A stretch of 49,529 nucleotides of DNA from Bifidobacterium breve (GTDB lineage: Bacteria > Actinomycetota > Actinomycetes > Nanopelagicales > Nanopelagicaceae). This document shows positions 1 to 10,553 of the stretch, piece by piece. The notes below the pieces were generated by a model. The model was given only the letters and a program-made list of their open reading frames with translations, was not told the DNA's origin and did not search any database. The stretch's first letter is position 1. Each line of letters begins with the position of its first letter. Position numbers and translations under genes: made by a program. Location: positions 1-49,529 of the forward strand of contig CAMCPZ010000006.1 of assembly GCA_945876865.1 (NCBI GenBank), given 5' to 3'.

Positions 1-1211
1 ACAACGAACGAGTCGGCTGTAATACCAACCGCGACAATGATTCCTGCAATGCCGGCCAGTGTCAGCGTAAAGCCAAGCCACTCGCCAAGAAGAAGGATGG
101 AAAGGTAAGCGATACCTGAAGCTACTAAGAGCGACAAAATCGTAACCACACCTAAAGCCTTGTAATAGAAGAGTGAGTATATAAAGACGAGAATAAATCC
201 AATAAGACCAGCTAGTAATCCAGCTTCCAACTGATCAGAACCTAGAGTCGGAGAAACTTGCAGAACTTCCCCTTGGTCGAAAGCAAGAGGTAGCGCGCCG
301 TACTTCAAGACATTCGCTAAATTCGAAGCCTCTTGCTGGCTAAAGCTTCCCGTGATTTGTGCGCTTCCGCCGGTAATTGCTTCATTAATTCTTGGGGCCG
401 ATACAACAAGACCGTCTAGAACAATCGCAACTTGATTCTGCGGAGCAGCAAGTCCAGTTACCGCTTGTGTAAGCGCACCGAACTTAGTTGCGCCTTCACC
501 ATTGAAATCAAGAGAGACAAACCAACCGGCTCCGCTCTGTTGATCAATAGCGGCAGATGCCTCTGAAATCATATTTCCTAATACTTGTGCTGGTGCAAGA
601 ATAAATTTTGCGCTTCCCCCACGATCGCAAGAAACGACTGCTACATCGGGCGATTCTGTTGTTCCGCCCTGCAGATTGATCTTGTTCGTGCAATCAAGAG
701 CTGAAAACTTTGCGCTGAGTTCAGGTGTGACACCATTTGGAAGAGTTACAGTCTGGGTATCTCCGGAAATAGATACAGCATTTGGCGCTGCTTCAACTAA
801 CACTTGACGGAAACGCAGCTCGGCAGTCTGTCCAACAAGTTGAACAATCTCTTCACCAGTTTCACCCGGAACCGAAATTACAATCTGACGGTTGTTTCCA
901 GAACCCTGTGAAGCAACTTCGCTCTCTGCAACTCCGATTGAGTTAACACGCTGTCTAATAATTTCAACTGCTTGCGAAATAGCTTCTGGCGTTACATTCG
1001 CACCTTCAGTTGCACGTGGTGTGAGCGTTACGCTCGTGCCACCTCGAAGATCCAGACCAAGTTTTACTTTGGTTGCACCTTGAATTACTGCAACTGCGCT
1101 GAAGGCAATTAGCACTAAACCAAGAATCGCCATCGACTTTGCAGGCTTACCTGAAGATTTTGCGCTCTTGGAACTGGCGCTCGGGCTCTGAGAATTATTT
1201 ATGGCGGACAT
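1..1211 (-). CDS. secD: Protein translocase subunit SecD (C-terminal part outside window)
   Basis: Minus-strand reading frame open to the window edge, starting at the ATG at 1211: MSAINNSQSPSASSKSAKSSGKPAKSMAILGLVLIAFSAVAVIQGATKVKLGLDLRGGTSVTLTPRA... The LGLDLRGGTSV and RQRVNSIGVAE motifs are typical of SecD. Next to ruvBAC as in other actinobacteria. Confidence 0.93.
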   Translation of the reverse strand, partial: MSAINNSQSPSASSKSAKSSGKPAKSMAILGLVLIAFSAVAVIQGATKVKLGLDLRGGTSVTLTPRATEGANVTPEAISQAVEIIRQRVNSIGVAESEVASQGSGNNRQIVISVPGETGEEIVQLVGQTAELRFRQVLVEAAPNAVSISGDTQTVTLPNGVTPELSAKFSALDCTNKINLQGGTTESPDVAVVSCDRGGSAKFILAPAQVLGNMISEASAAIDQQSGAGWFVSLDFNGEGATKFGALTQAVTGLAAPQNQVAIVLDGLVVSAPRINEAITGGSAQITGSFSQQEASNLANVLKYGALPLAFDQGEVLQVSPTLGSDQLEAGLLAGLIGFILVFIYSLFYYKALGVVTILSLLVASGIAYLSILLLGEWLGFTLTLAGIAGIIVAVGITADSFV

Positions 1212-1222
1212 GAGGCGCAAGT

Positions 1223-2275
1223 CTAGGCATCAGAGGCGGGTGTGTCGAAAAAATCCAACTGTCCAGGCGAGCCTATGGGTGCCTTTAAGCCCAGATGTTC
1301 GAATCCCGCAGGTGTTGCAATGCGTCCGCGTGGAGTGCGTGAGATAAATCCCATCCGGACCAGAAATGGCTCAGCCAAAGATTCGATGGTCTCAGCTTCT
1401 TCCCCAATTGCCATGGCGAGGGTCGAAATTCCAACCGGGCCGCCATTGAATCTCTTGACCAAAGTTTCCAATACAGCCAAATCCAGACGGTCTAAGCCGA
1501 TCGCATCAACTTCATACAATTCGAGCGCAGCTTTTGCTTCCTTAATATCAACTTTTCCATTTGAATGAACCTGGGCATAGTCACGAACTCGTCGTAACAA
1601 GCGGTTCGCCACACGTGGTGTCCCTCGAGATCTCGATCCAAGTTCTTGAATAGCAGCTTCACTAATTTCGATTCCCATTAAAGCTGCGCTTCGTTTAACG
1701 ATTACAGAAAGTTCGGCATCTTCATAGAAATCAAGTTGCGCGGTGAATCCAAATCGATCACGCAAGGGACTTGGCAATAAACCTGCACGAGTTGTTGCGC
1801 CAACGAGAGTGAAATGTGGAAGTTCTAATGGAATCGCAGTTGCTCCTGCGCCCTTTCCAACAATTACATCAACTCGAAAATCTTCCATGGCAAGATAGAG
1901 AAGTTCCTCTGCTGGACGGGACATTCGATGGATTTCATCTAAAAAGAGAATCTCACCCTCTACCAACGAAGAGAGAATTGATGCCAAATCCCCAGCATGT
2001 TGAATAGCTGGTCCGCTAGTTATTCGAATTGGAGCGCTCATCTCGGAGGCAATAATCATTGCTAACGTCGTTTTTCCGAGTCCTGGTGGACCTGAAAGCA
2101 GAACATGATCCGCAGGTGAATTTCGGTTTCTCGCTGCCGAGAGCAATAGATCTAATTGATTAGCGACGCGTTTCTGACCAACGAATTCTTGAAGTGTCTT
2201 TGGACGTAGCGCCAATTCTTGTGCGCGTTCGAAATCATCAGAACTTGAATCAACCAATCTCTGCTCGTCGCTCAT
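1223..2275 (-). CDS. ruvB: Holliday junction branch migration DNA helicase RuvB
   Basis: [12 protein letters not shown], Walker [35 protein letters not shown]. Confidence 0.98.
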   Translation of the reverse strand: MSDEQRLVDSSSDDFERAQELALRPKTLQEFVGQKRVANQLDLLLSAARNRNSPADHVLLSGPPGLGKTTLAMIIASEMSAPIRITSGPAIQHAGDLASILSSLVEGEILFLDEIHRMSRPAEELLYLAMEDFRVDVIVGKGAGATAIPLELPHFTLVGATTRAGLLPSPLRDRFGFTAQLDFYEDAELSVIVKRSAALMGIEISEAAIQELGSRSRGTPRVANRLLRRVRDYAQVHSNGKVDIKEAKAALELYEVDAIGLDRLDLAVLETLVKRFNGGPVGISTLAMAIGEEAETIESLAEPFLVRMGFISRTPRGRIATPAGFEHLGLKAPIGSPGQLDFFDTPASDA

Positions 2276-2278
2276 TTT

Positions 2279-2881
2279 TTAACCACGACCTCGATTTTGA
2301 AGGGCTAACTTAAGAAGCTCGGAGATATCGGTTTCATCCACCTTTGCACCGAGATCACTTGCAACCGAATCAATAGTTGCCTCGGCATCACGCGCTGTGA
2401 ATCCAAGACCAATCAGGGCGCTCTGCAGTTGGGTTCGCCAATGCGACTTACTACTTGAACCAGCACTTTGATTTCTAGCCAAGTCAGAAACTTTATCCTT
2501 AAGCTCAAGAACAGTTCGCTGTGCACCCTTCTTGCCTAACCCGGGAATTCGTTCCAGCGCTGCTGAATTCTCGCTAGCGATTGCACTTGCCAATTCCTCT
2601 GGCTCGTAAATTGAAAGTGCAGATTGCGCAACTTTCGGACCAATTCCACTAACAGACTGCAACAGCTCGAAGAAGTCACGTGAATTTGAGCGATCAAAGC
2701 CAAAGAGGGTTAATGAATCTTCTCTAACAACAAGAGTTGTGAAAATATCGGCATGCGTTCCAACTATCAGCGCAGCGGCGAATCTTGCTGGAAGTGAAAC
2801 TTGGATACCAACTCCACCAACTTCAATGACTGCAGAATTAAGAGTCGTTGCCTTCACAACTCCTGAAACTGAAGCAATCAC
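2279..2881 (-). CDS. ruvA: Holliday junction branch migration protein RuvA
   Basis: MIASVSGVV..., [18 protein letters not shown] HhH motifs; adjacent to ruvB and ruvC. Confidence 0.97.
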   Translation of the reverse strand: MIASVSGVVKATTLNSAVIEVGGVGIQVSLPARFAAALIVGTHADIFTTLVVREDSLTLFGFDRSNSRDFFELLQSVSGIGPKVAQSALSIYEPEELASAIASENSAALERIPGLGKKGAQRTVLELKDKVSDLARNQSAGSSSKSHWRTQLQSALIGLGFTARDAEATIDSVASDLGAKVDETDISELLKLALQNRGRG

Positions 2882-3417
2882 TTCTTGGCCACCTTTGCTA
2901 ATCGAGCTCTCTCCTTGGCAACTGCTAATTCAATACGAGCGTTGCCAGAACCTCGCCAATGATGACAGATAGCAAGCGCCAAAGCATCGGTGCTGTCGAC
3001 GGGTTTCGGAATTTCTTTTAACGAGAGCAATTTTTGAACCATGAGTGCAACTTGTTTCTTATCTGCACGACCTGATCCGGTAACCGCGGCTTTAACCTCG
3101 GTCGGTGTATGCATGGCAACCGGAATACCTGAGCGTGCAGCAATCAATAGCGCAACTCCAGCAGCTTGACCGGTAGACATTGCAGTTCTGATATTCAACT
3201 GTGAAAAGACTCGTTCAACCGCAATTACATCAGGCTTGTATTCTTTAATCCAAAGCAGTAATTGAGTTTCAAGTTCTAACAATCTTTGGGCGAGTTCAAT
3301 ATCAGTGGAGGTTTGAATGACTCCAACACCGACCATGACTAATTTCTGCGCAGCTCCATTCTCAACAATTCCGAGACCGCATCTTGTTAAACCTGGATCG
3401 ACCCCGAGAACGCGCAT
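2878..3417 (-). CDS. ruvC: Crossover junction endodeoxyribonuclease RuvC
   Basis: [37 protein letters not shown]; overlaps ruvA by 4 nt. Confidence 0.97.
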   Translation of the reverse strand: MRVLGVDPGLTRCGLGIVENGAAQKLVMVGVGVIQTSTDIELAQRLLELETQLLLWIKEYKPDVIAVERVFSQLNIRTAMSTGQAAGVALLIAARSGIPVAMHTPTEVKAAVTGSGRADKKQVALMVQKLLSLKEIPKPVDSTDALALAICHHWRGSGNARIELAVAKERARLAKVAKK

Positions 3418-3418
3418 C

Positions 3419-4168
3419 TTAAAGAGTAGCCATTACCTCATCTGATACATCGAAGTTTCCAAAGACGTTCTGAACGTCGTCTAGCTCTTCGATTGCATCA
3501 ATTAGGGCGAAAACTTTCGTTGCCCCTTCAGCATCTAACGGAACCGAAACTGATGGAAGAAATGAAGTGTCAGCAGATTCGTAATCGATACCAGCGCTTT
3601 GAAGAGCTGTTCTTACGGCGACTAAATCGCTAGGTTCGCTAACAATCTCAAATGAATCGCCAAGATCAGTTACATCTTCTGCCCCAGCATCTAAAACATG
3701 TTCCAAGATTTTATCCTCGGTAATCCCCGCTGCCTTTGAAACAATTACAACTCCCTTGCGATTAAACATATAGGAAACCGAACCAGGATCAGCCATCGAG
3801 CCCCCGTTGCGAGTAACAGCAACCCGAACTTCAGATGCAGCGCGGTTTCGATTGTCAGATAAACACTCAATCATTAATGCGACACCATTTGGTCCATAGC
3901 CTTCATACATAATCGTCTGCCAATCAGCGCCGCCTGATTCAAGTCCAGCGCCACGCTTAACCGCACGATCAATATTGTCTGCTGGCATCGAATTCTTCTT
4001 TGCCTTTGCAATTGCATCAAAGAGCGTTGGGTTTCCGGTGATGTCAGCACCACCATTTCGAGCAGCAACTTCAATCCCTTTAATCAGTTTTGCAAAGTTT
4101 TTGGCACGTCTAGAATCAATGATTGCCTTCTTGTGCTTAGTCGTTGCCCACTTGGAATGGCCTGACAC
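3419..4168 (-). CDS. yebC: YebC/PmpR family transcriptional regulator / translation factor
   Basis: [37 protein letters not shown]; yebC-ruvC synteny. Confidence 0.97.
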   Translation of the reverse strand: MSGHSKWATTKHKKAIIDSRRAKNFAKLIKGIEVAARNGGADITGNPTLFDAIAKAKKNSMPADNIDRAVKRGAGLESGGADWQTIMYEGYGPNGVALMIECLSDNRNRAASEVRVAVTRNGGSMADPGSVSYMFNRKGVVIVSKAAGITEDKILEHVLDAGAEDVTDLGDSFEIVSEPSDLVAVRTALQSAGIDYESADTSFLPSVSVPLDAEGATKVFALIDAIEELDDVQNVFGNFDVSDEVMATL

Positions 4169-4210
4169 GGTGAAACCCCCTATAAATCAATTGCTGTAGT
4201 TTATCTTGAA

Positions 4211-4801
4211 TTACTTTTTACAAACATCTTCCAAGAAAAATCGATGAATGCGGTTATCCCCGGTCAATTCTGGGTGAAAAGCCGTCGCCATTGCGCGGCC
4301 CTGCCTTACAGCTACCGGATGTGTGACACCTGAGATTTCAATGCTCGATAGAACTTCTACATCGGGACCATGTGACTCGACCCATGGTGCTCGGATAAAG
4401 ACTCCTCTGATTGGGGCACCTGAAATAGATTTAAAAGCTAAGTCCATTTCAAAGGATTCGGTCTGTCTGCCAAAAGCGTTACGGCGGACTTGCATATCAA
4501 TTCCACCAAAGGTTTCCTGATCAGATGCTGGATCAATAATTGATTTCGCAACCAGAATCATCCCTGCGCATGATCCATAAGTAGGCATGCCATCAGCGAT
4601 TCGATTTGAGATTAAATCAGATAAACCAAAGGCGCTAGCTAACTTGCTAATGGTTGTTGATTCTCCGCCCGGGATAATAAGAGCATCTACCGCCTTGATA
4701 TCGGATTCGGTCTTTACTAATTTTCCGGTAACGCCGCACTCACCGAGAGCGATGATATGTTCTCGAAAATCGCCTTGGAGCGCTAAAACTCCAACGTTCA
4801 T
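4211..4801 (-). CDS. pdxT: Pyridoxal 5'-phosphate synthase glutaminase subunit PdxT
   Basis: MNVGVLALQGDFREHI, PGGESTTI, GSCAGMI, AFHPELTGD; next to pdxS. Confidence 0.97.
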   Translation of the reverse strand: MNVGVLALQGDFREHIIALGECGVTGKLVKTESDIKAVDALIIPGGESTTISKLASAFGLSDLISNRIADGMPTYGSCAGMILVAKSIIDPASDQETFGGIDMQVRRNAFGRQTESFEMDLAFKSISGAPIRGVFIRAPWVESHGPDVEVLSSIEISGVTHPVAVRQGRAMATAFHPELTGDNRIHRFFLEDVCKK

Positions 4802-4803
4802 TT

Positions 4804-5703
4804 CTACCAGCCCCGTTCGGCCAATCGATGTGGCACAGGTATGTCAGCAACATTTATGCCAACCATCGCTTCACCTAAACCGCGAGAAGCATCTGCGACA
4901 ACCTTTGCATCGGTGTAGAAAGTCGTTGCCTTCACGCAAGCCGCAGCACGCTTCGCAGCATCGCCTGATTTGAAAATTCCGGAACCAATAAATACGCCAT
5001 CGGCGCCAAGCTGCATCATCATTGCAGCATCTGCTGGAGTAGCGATTCCACCTGCAGTGAAGAGAACAACGGGAAGCTTTCCAGTTTCAGCAACTTCTTT
5101 AACAAGTGCATAAGGCGCCTGTAGTTCTTTAGCAGCTACATAAAGTTCGTCTTCACGCATTGAAGTTAGTCGGCGAATCTCTGAACCAATTTTGCGCATG
5201 TGGGTTGTGGCGTTTGAAACATCGCCAGTGCCAGCTTCGCCCTTAGAACGAATCATTGCTGCACCTTCATTGATGCGACGAAGTGCTTCACCGAGATTAG
5301 TTGCACCGCAGACGAATGGGATTGTGAAATTCCACTTATCAATATGGTGTTCGTAATCCGCTGGAGTAAGAACTTCGGATTCATCAATGTAATCAACGTT
5401 TAAAGTTTGCAAAATCTGTGCCTCTGCAAAGTGTCCGATTCGAACCTTAGCCATAACCGGAATTGAAACTGCAGCTTGAATCTTTTCAATCATGTCAGGA
5501 TCTGACATTCTAGAAACGCCACCTTGGGCACGAATATCTGCAGGAACGCGCTCTAGCGCCATTACTGCAACTGCACCTGCATCTTCAGCAATCTTTGCTT
5601 GTTCAACATTAACAACATCCATGATGACGCCGCCCTTTAGCATCTCGGCCATGCCACGCTTTACGCGTGCGCCACCGACTTGGGCTTCATTCGCTTTAGA
5701 CAT
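4804..5703 (-). CDS. pdxS: Pyridoxal 5'-phosphate synthase subunit PdxS
   Basis: [56 protein letters not shown]: highly conserved family sequence. Confidence 0.98.
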   Translation of the reverse strand: MSKANEAQVGGARVKRGMAEMLKGGVIMDVVNVEQAKIAEDAGAVAVMALERVPADIRAQGGVSRMSDPDMIEKIQAAVSIPVMAKVRIGHFAEAQILQTLNVDYIDESEVLTPADYEHHIDKWNFTIPFVCGATNLGEALRRINEGAAMIRSKGEAGTGDVSNATTHMRKIGSEIRRLTSMREDELYVAAKELQAPYALVKEVAETGKLPVVLFTAGGIATPADAAMMMQLGADGVFIGSGIFKSGDAAKRAAACVKATTFYTDAKVVADASRGLGEAMVGINVADIPVPHRLAERGW

Positions 5704-5793
5704 TGTCTACTCCTGTTGTCTTTGAATTGTCTTTGTAAATCTTAAATTCTGATTATTGGAAAGCCGTCTAGGTCACAGAGTCTACTTCGACTT

Positions 5794-6801
5794 TTACGGG
5801 CTCGCACTTTTGGCTGGGGTGGGATATTCAAGTTCAGGCTCGATGTCGGTAAGGGCAATCCAGACTTGACCATCCGCAAAGTTAGCCACGGTCCCATCGG
5901 CTAGGGTCCATATTGTTCCCACCTCCGCACTAGGGCGCTGCCAATTTATTGCCACAATTTTGCCGTTTCGGAGCAAGTATCCGGTTCCGCTGCCAACGGT
6001 ATTGCTCATCGGAGTTACTCCTCCGAATTTATCCCCGTAAATTGAATCTGTGATTGAAACTTTTTGGATCACAAAGTTTGGCGAGCCAAGCTGGCGACCA
6101 TTCGAATCCAAATTTGGTTTTCCGTTAAACGTCAGAAGCCAGCGTTTCTCTGAGACCGACCAAGTCATTCCATATTTCGCCGCTGGCCATTTAACAATTG
6201 CCGATTTCAACTTCTTTGCTTCGCTACTTACCTTACCAAACTGCCAGCCAACCGATTTAACAATATCGATCTTTTTGCCTTCATCTTCAATAGCCTTCTT
6301 TAGAAGTGCATTAGCGTCGACCATCATATTGGTCGGTGCATATTTACTTTCATCGCTCTGATAGATCGATGGTGGATTTCGCTCTGCCGACATATTCTCC
6401 AAATTTGCTGCTGCCAAAACTGGGCGCATCTTGCTCTGTGCTCCACTATAGGCAAATCCAACACGACCATATTGTGCGAGAATTTCAATATCACTAATTC
6501 GAGCCGACCGAACTGGCCCAATTAAATCGGGAACTTTGTCGGTGAAAATCGCAGCAAGCCGAGTAAGACCGCCTTCGACCTGTTCGATGTAAACAACATC
6601 TGCACTATTTAAACCAACCTGCGGGTGCGCAGCATTGGTGTCGTCGATTTTAACCGCAAGCAGTGGACCATTTGTGCCCGGTAGATTGGTTAAAACATTC
6701 CTCTCAACCTGCTTCTCTGCGGACTTGTTTACCAAACTGGATGGCGACGCGCACGAACTTAATACTATCAAGATTGAAACTGCAGCAACAAACTTCTTCA
6801 T
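5794..6801 (-). CDS. DUF3048 domain lipoprotein (YerB-like)
   Basis: Lipobox VLSSCAS; LLAVKIDDTNAAHPQVGLNSADVVYIEQVEGGLTRLAAIF and GPVRSARISDIEI motifs of the DUF3048 family. Confidence 0.85.
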   Translation of the reverse strand: MKKFVAAVSILIVLSSCASPSSLVNKSAEKQVERNVLTNLPGTNGPLLAVKIDDTNAAHPQVGLNSADVVYIEQVEGGLTRLAAIFTDKVPDLIGPVRSARISDIEILAQYGRVGFAYSGAQSKMRPVLAAANLENMSAERNPPSIYQSDESKYAPTNMMVDANALLKKAIEDEGKKIDIVKSVGWQFGKVSSEAKKLKSAIVKWPAAKYGMTWSVSEKRWLLTFNGKPNLDSNGRQLGSPNFVIQKVSITDSIYGDKFGGVTPMSNTVGSGTGYLLRNGKIVAINWQRPSAEVGTIWTLADGTVANFADGQVWIALTDIEPELEYPTPAKSASP

Positions 6802-7304
6802 AAAATGTGATCCTCAAATGAATAGCGCATGGGTAGCGGAGCATGTCCGGCTAGTCGGAAGACCCTGAATAGAACTTTACTACGAAGGGATTGAGCGCTC
6901 TGAACCGCTTCAGTATGAATCGTGATCCCAACTGAAATTTTTTCAGAGAGAGATTTTAAAGACTCTACTAAATCGCTTTCAATACCGCCAGGAAGCGTCA
7001 CTTCGTCTAGAAGAATCAAATTCAAGCTTTGCGACAGTGCGATCTCCGCATCACTTCGTTCAACAATATTTGCTTCCCGGGCTTGATAAGCAGCAGCCGT
7101 TAATACCAAACTTGTTGCAGCATCGACTCCTTTAGAGTTTGCAATTTCGAGTGCCAGCGCTGCTCGACGTTGTAACAAAGCATCTAGGTGAGCCCAAGAT
7201 GTTTCTACTCTGTGATGGAGCACATCTAATCTCGATGCAAGGAAAGATAAATACCAACCAGCCAACAGAATCACAAAGAGAGCAGTTGCGATAATTTCAA
7301 TCAT
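6798..7304 (-). CDS. LemA-like N-terminally anchored membrane protein
   Basis: N-terminal TM helix (MIEIIATALFVILLAGWYLSFLA) followed by a helical region (RLDVLHHRVETSWAHLDALLQRRAALALEIA) resembling LemA-type proteins; lies downstream of pimA. Overlaps the DUF3048 gene start by 4 nt. Confidence 0.6.
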   Translation of the reverse strand: MIEIIATALFVILLAGWYLSFLASRLDVLHHRVETSWAHLDALLQRRAALALEIANSKGVDAATSLVLTAAAYQAREANIVERSDAEIALSQSLNLILLDEVTLPGGIESDLVESLKSLSEKISVGITIHTEAVQSAQSLRSKVLFRVFRLAGHAPLPMRYSFEDHIL

Positions 7305-8469
7305 TTGAACGCAACCTATTCCAGAATCGATTCTCTGATGCCAGGCTTACCTTTGTGTTTCCAGCAAGTGCCATTTCATAAACAGACAAGATCTGATCTC
7401 CCACTGAATTCCAATCGAAACTCTTTGCCTTTTCATACCCTGCGACTGCAATTTTCTCGCGCTTCTTTTGATTTTCGAGCAGATTAAGAATCGTATCGGC
7501 CAGGTCATCTGAATCTTCTGAAGCGAATATTGCTCCCGATTCTCCTTCATCAAGAAGTTTCACGAATGCCGGCAGATTGCTAGCGACAATCGGAGTCTTT
7601 GCGGCCATCGCTTCGGCGAGAATTATTCCAAAGGATTCGCTTCCCGTATTTGGCGCGATATATAGTGAGATTGATTTAAAGAATTGGGCTTTCTCAATCT
7701 CCGAGATTCGTCCCAAGAACGTAATTCGATCACGTAGTTCAGAAGGGATTAGCTTTTCAAAATCACTTGCATTACCAGGACCAGCGACCAAGATTCTTAA
7801 GTTCGAAACCTTGTGAGCAATTTGTGGAATCGCGGCTAAAAGAACAGCCAGACCTTTTCTTGGCTCATCAAATCTTCCGATAAATCCAAGAGTATTTGGC
7901 AGCGCCCATTCTGAACGAACTCCGATGCCTTCAAACTTGCTGGTATCTATTCCATTTGGAATCACAACTGCTTCGGTATTAAATCTATCTTTCAGTGTTT
8001 CGCGTGCAATTTCGCTAACTGCAATCTTCGCAGTGATTCTCTCGATTAAAGGATCGAGCATGGCGCCAATGGCATTCGCAACTTTTTGCGGATTGGCTGC
8101 TGCATGAAATGTTGCAACCATCGGTCCATCTCCAGCCCAACCAGCGAGCAGTGATAAAGATGGAATCGCTGGTTCATGCAGATGCAACAAGTCGAAGTCT
8201 CCATTTGCAATCCACTGCTTGACTCTTGACGAAGCTAGTGGCCCGAAAATTACTTTTGCGATTGCTCCGTTGTAAGGAATCGAAATCGGGCGACCAGCAG
8301 AGACCACCCAAGGCTCGATATGTCCGCCTTCATCTGTAACCGGTGCCAAGACCGATACTTCATGTCCCTTTGCAATTAACCATTGCGTTAGTTCCTTTAT
8401 ATGAATCTGAACGCCGCCAGGGGTATCCCATCCATAAGGACAGACGATTCCAATTTTTAAGCTACGCAT
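7297..8469 (-). CDS. pimA: GT4 glycosyltransferase, phosphatidylinositol mannosyltransferase PimA-like
   Basis: MRSLKIGIVCPYGWDTPGGVQIHIKELTQWL, VIPNGIDTSKF, GRFDEPRKGLAVLL, ESFGIILAEAMA. Start chosen at the ATG 8469 rather than the upstream TTG of the track. Synteny pgsA-acyltransferase-pimA. Confidence 0.9.
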   Translation of the reverse strand: MRSLKIGIVCPYGWDTPGGVQIHIKELTQWLIAKGHEVSVLAPVTDEGGHIEPWVVSAGRPISIPYNGAIAKVIFGPLASSRVKQWIANGDFDLLHLHEPAIPSLSLLAGWAGDGPMVATFHAAANPQKVANAIGAMLDPLIERITAKIAVSEIARETLKDRFNTEAVVIPNGIDTSKFEGIGVRSEWALPNTLGFIGRFDEPRKGLAVLLAAIPQIAHKVSNLRILVAGPGNASDFEKLIPSELRDRITFLGRISEIEKAQFFKSISLYIAPNTGSESFGIILAEAMAAKTPIVASNLPAFVKLLDEGESGAIFASEDSDDLADTILNLLENQKKREKIAVAGYEKAKSFDWNSVGDQILSVYEMALAGNTKVSLASENRFWNRLRSND

Positions 8470-9340
8470 TTGCATCATCTCGCCAGATTCGCTGCAACAT
8501 ATGCCAATCAACAGTGTTGACCACTAACTGCTCAGCAAAACGATCTGCAATCACTTGCGTCATAGCCGCGGCCTTCTCTGAAACACTTCCGGTCTCTGGG
8601 ACTGGAATAGCTTCACCGAAAATAATTCGGATTCCAACTTCTTCATACTTAACAAAAGCAGTGATCAAATCGGCGCCGGTTTGTATGGCAAGGAGCGCGG
8701 GGCCCGCTGGCATTTGTCCACCAGTGCCAAAGAAATTGACTGGGATTCCATTCTTAGATAAGTCCCGGTCTGCAACAAGAGCAACCAATTTCCCGGCGCG
8801 CAATCTCTGAGAAAGAACAGCGATGCTTCGAGAATCTAAATCCAGAACTTCCATACCTATCGCTGTGCGATATTCCAGGAACTTTCGAAACAATTTCTCG
8901 GGCTTTAAATGCTCTGCAACAGTAGTAAGCGGGATACCAGTCGCGCAGAAATAAGCCCCGGCGTGATCCCAATTTCCGGCATGCGGAAGCGCAACTATGC
9001 AACCTCGCTTTGCAGCGATTGGATCTCTTAAGTAATTTTCATTCTCACAAACCGTTGTCGAAAGTAGCCGCTCTTTGCTCCACGCCGGAAACCTAAAGGT
9101 GTCACACCAATACCGCAAGTAAGAACGCATACCAGCATTAACCAAAAATTCTAATTGCGCGTCATCGAGTTCGGGACGGACTCGTCGAAAATTAGAGCGC
9201 AACCTATTAACTCCCTTGCCATTTCTAGCATAGAGAAAATCCGCGAAACGATCTGCTAGAGAGTAAGCCTTACGCTCTGGAATCCAACGAATTACTTTCC
9301 ATGCCAGGTTATAACCCCAATAAACAAAAGTTTCGCCCAT
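8462..9340 (-). CDS. Phosphatidylinositol mannoside acyltransferase (LpxL/HtrB-like)
   Basis: ALPHAGNWDHAGAYF (HxxxxD motif), ALVADRDLSKNGIPVNFFG; between pimA and pgsA. Confidence 0.9.
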   Translation of the reverse strand: MGETFVYWGYNLAWKVIRWIPERKAYSLADRFADFLYARNGKGVNRLRSNFRRVRPELDDAQLEFLVNAGMRSYLRYWCDTFRFPAWSKERLLSTTVCENENYLRDPIAAKRGCIVALPHAGNWDHAGAYFCATGIPLTTVAEHLKPEKLFRKFLEYRTAIGMEVLDLDSRSIAVLSQRLRAGKLVALVADRDLSKNGIPVNFFGTGGQMPAGPALLAIQTGADLITAFVKYEEVGIRIIFGEAIPVPETGSVSEKAAAMTQVIADRFAEQLVVNTVDWHMLQRIWRDDANA

Positions 9341-9946
9341 CTATTTTGCGCCCACATAAACAATTCGGAGTCGTTGTAAAACTGTAAGAAGACTTGCTAT
9401 TGCTAAAATCCAGAAGCCAATACCCATGATGTAAGGAACACCAAGACCGGCAAAACCAGTAGTTGTAAGAACGATTATCAATCGCTCAGTTCGTTCCGCG
9501 AGACCCCCATTGCATTCAATGCCTAAAGATTCGGATCTAGCTTTTATATATGAGATTAGAAATCCGAGAACGATTGTTGCTAAGACCAACGGCACCAGCG
9601 CGTCATCTTCTGAAATCAAGTACCAGAGCACTGAACCAAGTATCACTGCATCAGTAAGTCGATCAAGGGTTGAATCTAGAAGGGCTCCCCAAGCATTCGA
9701 ACCTTTTGCCGAAAGTCTTGCGATAGTTCCATCAAGTAAATCAAAGAGAACGAAGAAAACAATCAATAACGTTCCAAGGAAGAGCTCTCCTTTTGGAAAG
9801 GTAAGAAGCGCAGCCGCCATAGTAAAGAGAGCTCCTGCGGCTGTGACCATATTTGCGCTCACGCCAATTCGAATTAATCCGCGACAAATCGGCGTAATTA
9901 ACTTGGTAACTGGGGCGCGTAATGATTCTTGTAACATCTTTCCCAT
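9341..9946 (-). CDS. pgsA: CDP-alcohol phosphatidyltransferase (phosphatidylinositol phosphate synthase)
   Basis: FDLLDGTIARLSAKGSNAWGALLDSTLDRLTDA matches the CDP-alcohol phosphotransferase motif. ATG at 9946 (MGKMLQESLRAP) preferred over the GTG at 9970 given in the track. Confidence 0.9.
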   Translation of the reverse strand: MGKMLQESLRAPVTKLITPICRGLIRIGVSANMVTAAGALFTMAAALLTFPKGELFLGTLLIVFFVLFDLLDGTIARLSAKGSNAWGALLDSTLDRLTDAVILGSVLWYLISEDDALVPLVLATIVLGFLISYIKARSESLGIECNGGLAERTERLIIVLTTTGFAGLGVPYIMGIGFWILAIASLLTVLQRLRIVYVGAK

Positions 9947-9962
9947 CGTAGGCTTAGTTGTC

Positions 9963-10553
9963 GTGAGCACCCAAATCTACCCGCTGATTAAGCCCGAATT
10001 GAAGGTTTGTGTTGTCGGAAAATCAAGTGGCGAGATAGCCGAGTATTTCAATCTCAATCAGGCTCCCTTAGAGCAAGCTGATGGAGCTATGTTTATCGTT
10101 AGCGCTGTTGATGGAATTTCAGCAGGTGACATCGAGATTTGGAACACTGCTCGTGAACTTTATGTTCCTTCTATGGTGTTAATTTCAGAACTAAGCAATG
10201 GCGAAACTGATTTCGATGACATGAGTGCGATTGCCGGGCGAATCTTAGATCCGGTTCAAACTCCATTCCTGGTTCTACATGATGATGCCGGAAATCCAAC
10301 CGCTCTTATCGATCTAGAAACTTTAAAGTTGTCTGACTATTCAACGGGTTCTCGAGTCGAGCTAGAGAGCGATCCTGAACATAAAGTTCTAGTCTTCGAT
10401 TTTCGCAAAGAATTTTTAGAAGCAATTGAAGAATTTGGGCCGAATAGTTTTGAAGAAGCACTTAGCTTTCCAGCTATTCCGTTTATTTCTGTGAACGGTC
10501 TCGGCAGTTTCGAGATAGCCTCTTTGTTAAATAAATTACCAAGCCGCAGCTAG
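9963..10553 (+). CDS. Stand-alone degenerate EF-G-like GTPase domain protein (pseudo-GTPase)
   Basis: GTG start at 9963, in frame with the longer track ORF: VSTQIYPLIKPELKVCVVGKSSGEIAEYFNLNQAPLEQADGAMFIVSAVDGISAGDIEIWNTARELYVPSMVLISELSNGETDFDD... Resembles the EF-G/EF-G2 G domain around LRAADAALFVVSAVDGV and [27 protein letters not shown], but lacks intact G1, G3 and G4 motifs. Confidence 0.75.
   Translation: MSTQIYPLIKPELKVCVVGKSSGEIAEYFNLNQAPLEQADGAMFIVSAVDGISAGDIEIWNTARELYVPSMVLISELSNGETDFDDMSAIAGRILDPVQTPFLVLHDDAGNPTALIDLETLKLSDYSTGSRVELESDPEHKVLVFDFRKEFLEAIEEFGPNSFEEALSFPAIPFISVNGLGSFEIASLLNKLPSRS

Noticed and set aside
8343-8810. 155-aa plus-strand ORF
   Set aside because: Antisense across pimA and the acyltransferase gene; no supporting signal.
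9510-9962. N-terminal extension of the plus-strand ORF 9510..10553
   Set aside because: This part is antisense to the conserved pgsA coding sequence and has no domain-like features; the homologous region begins after the in-frame GTG at 9963.
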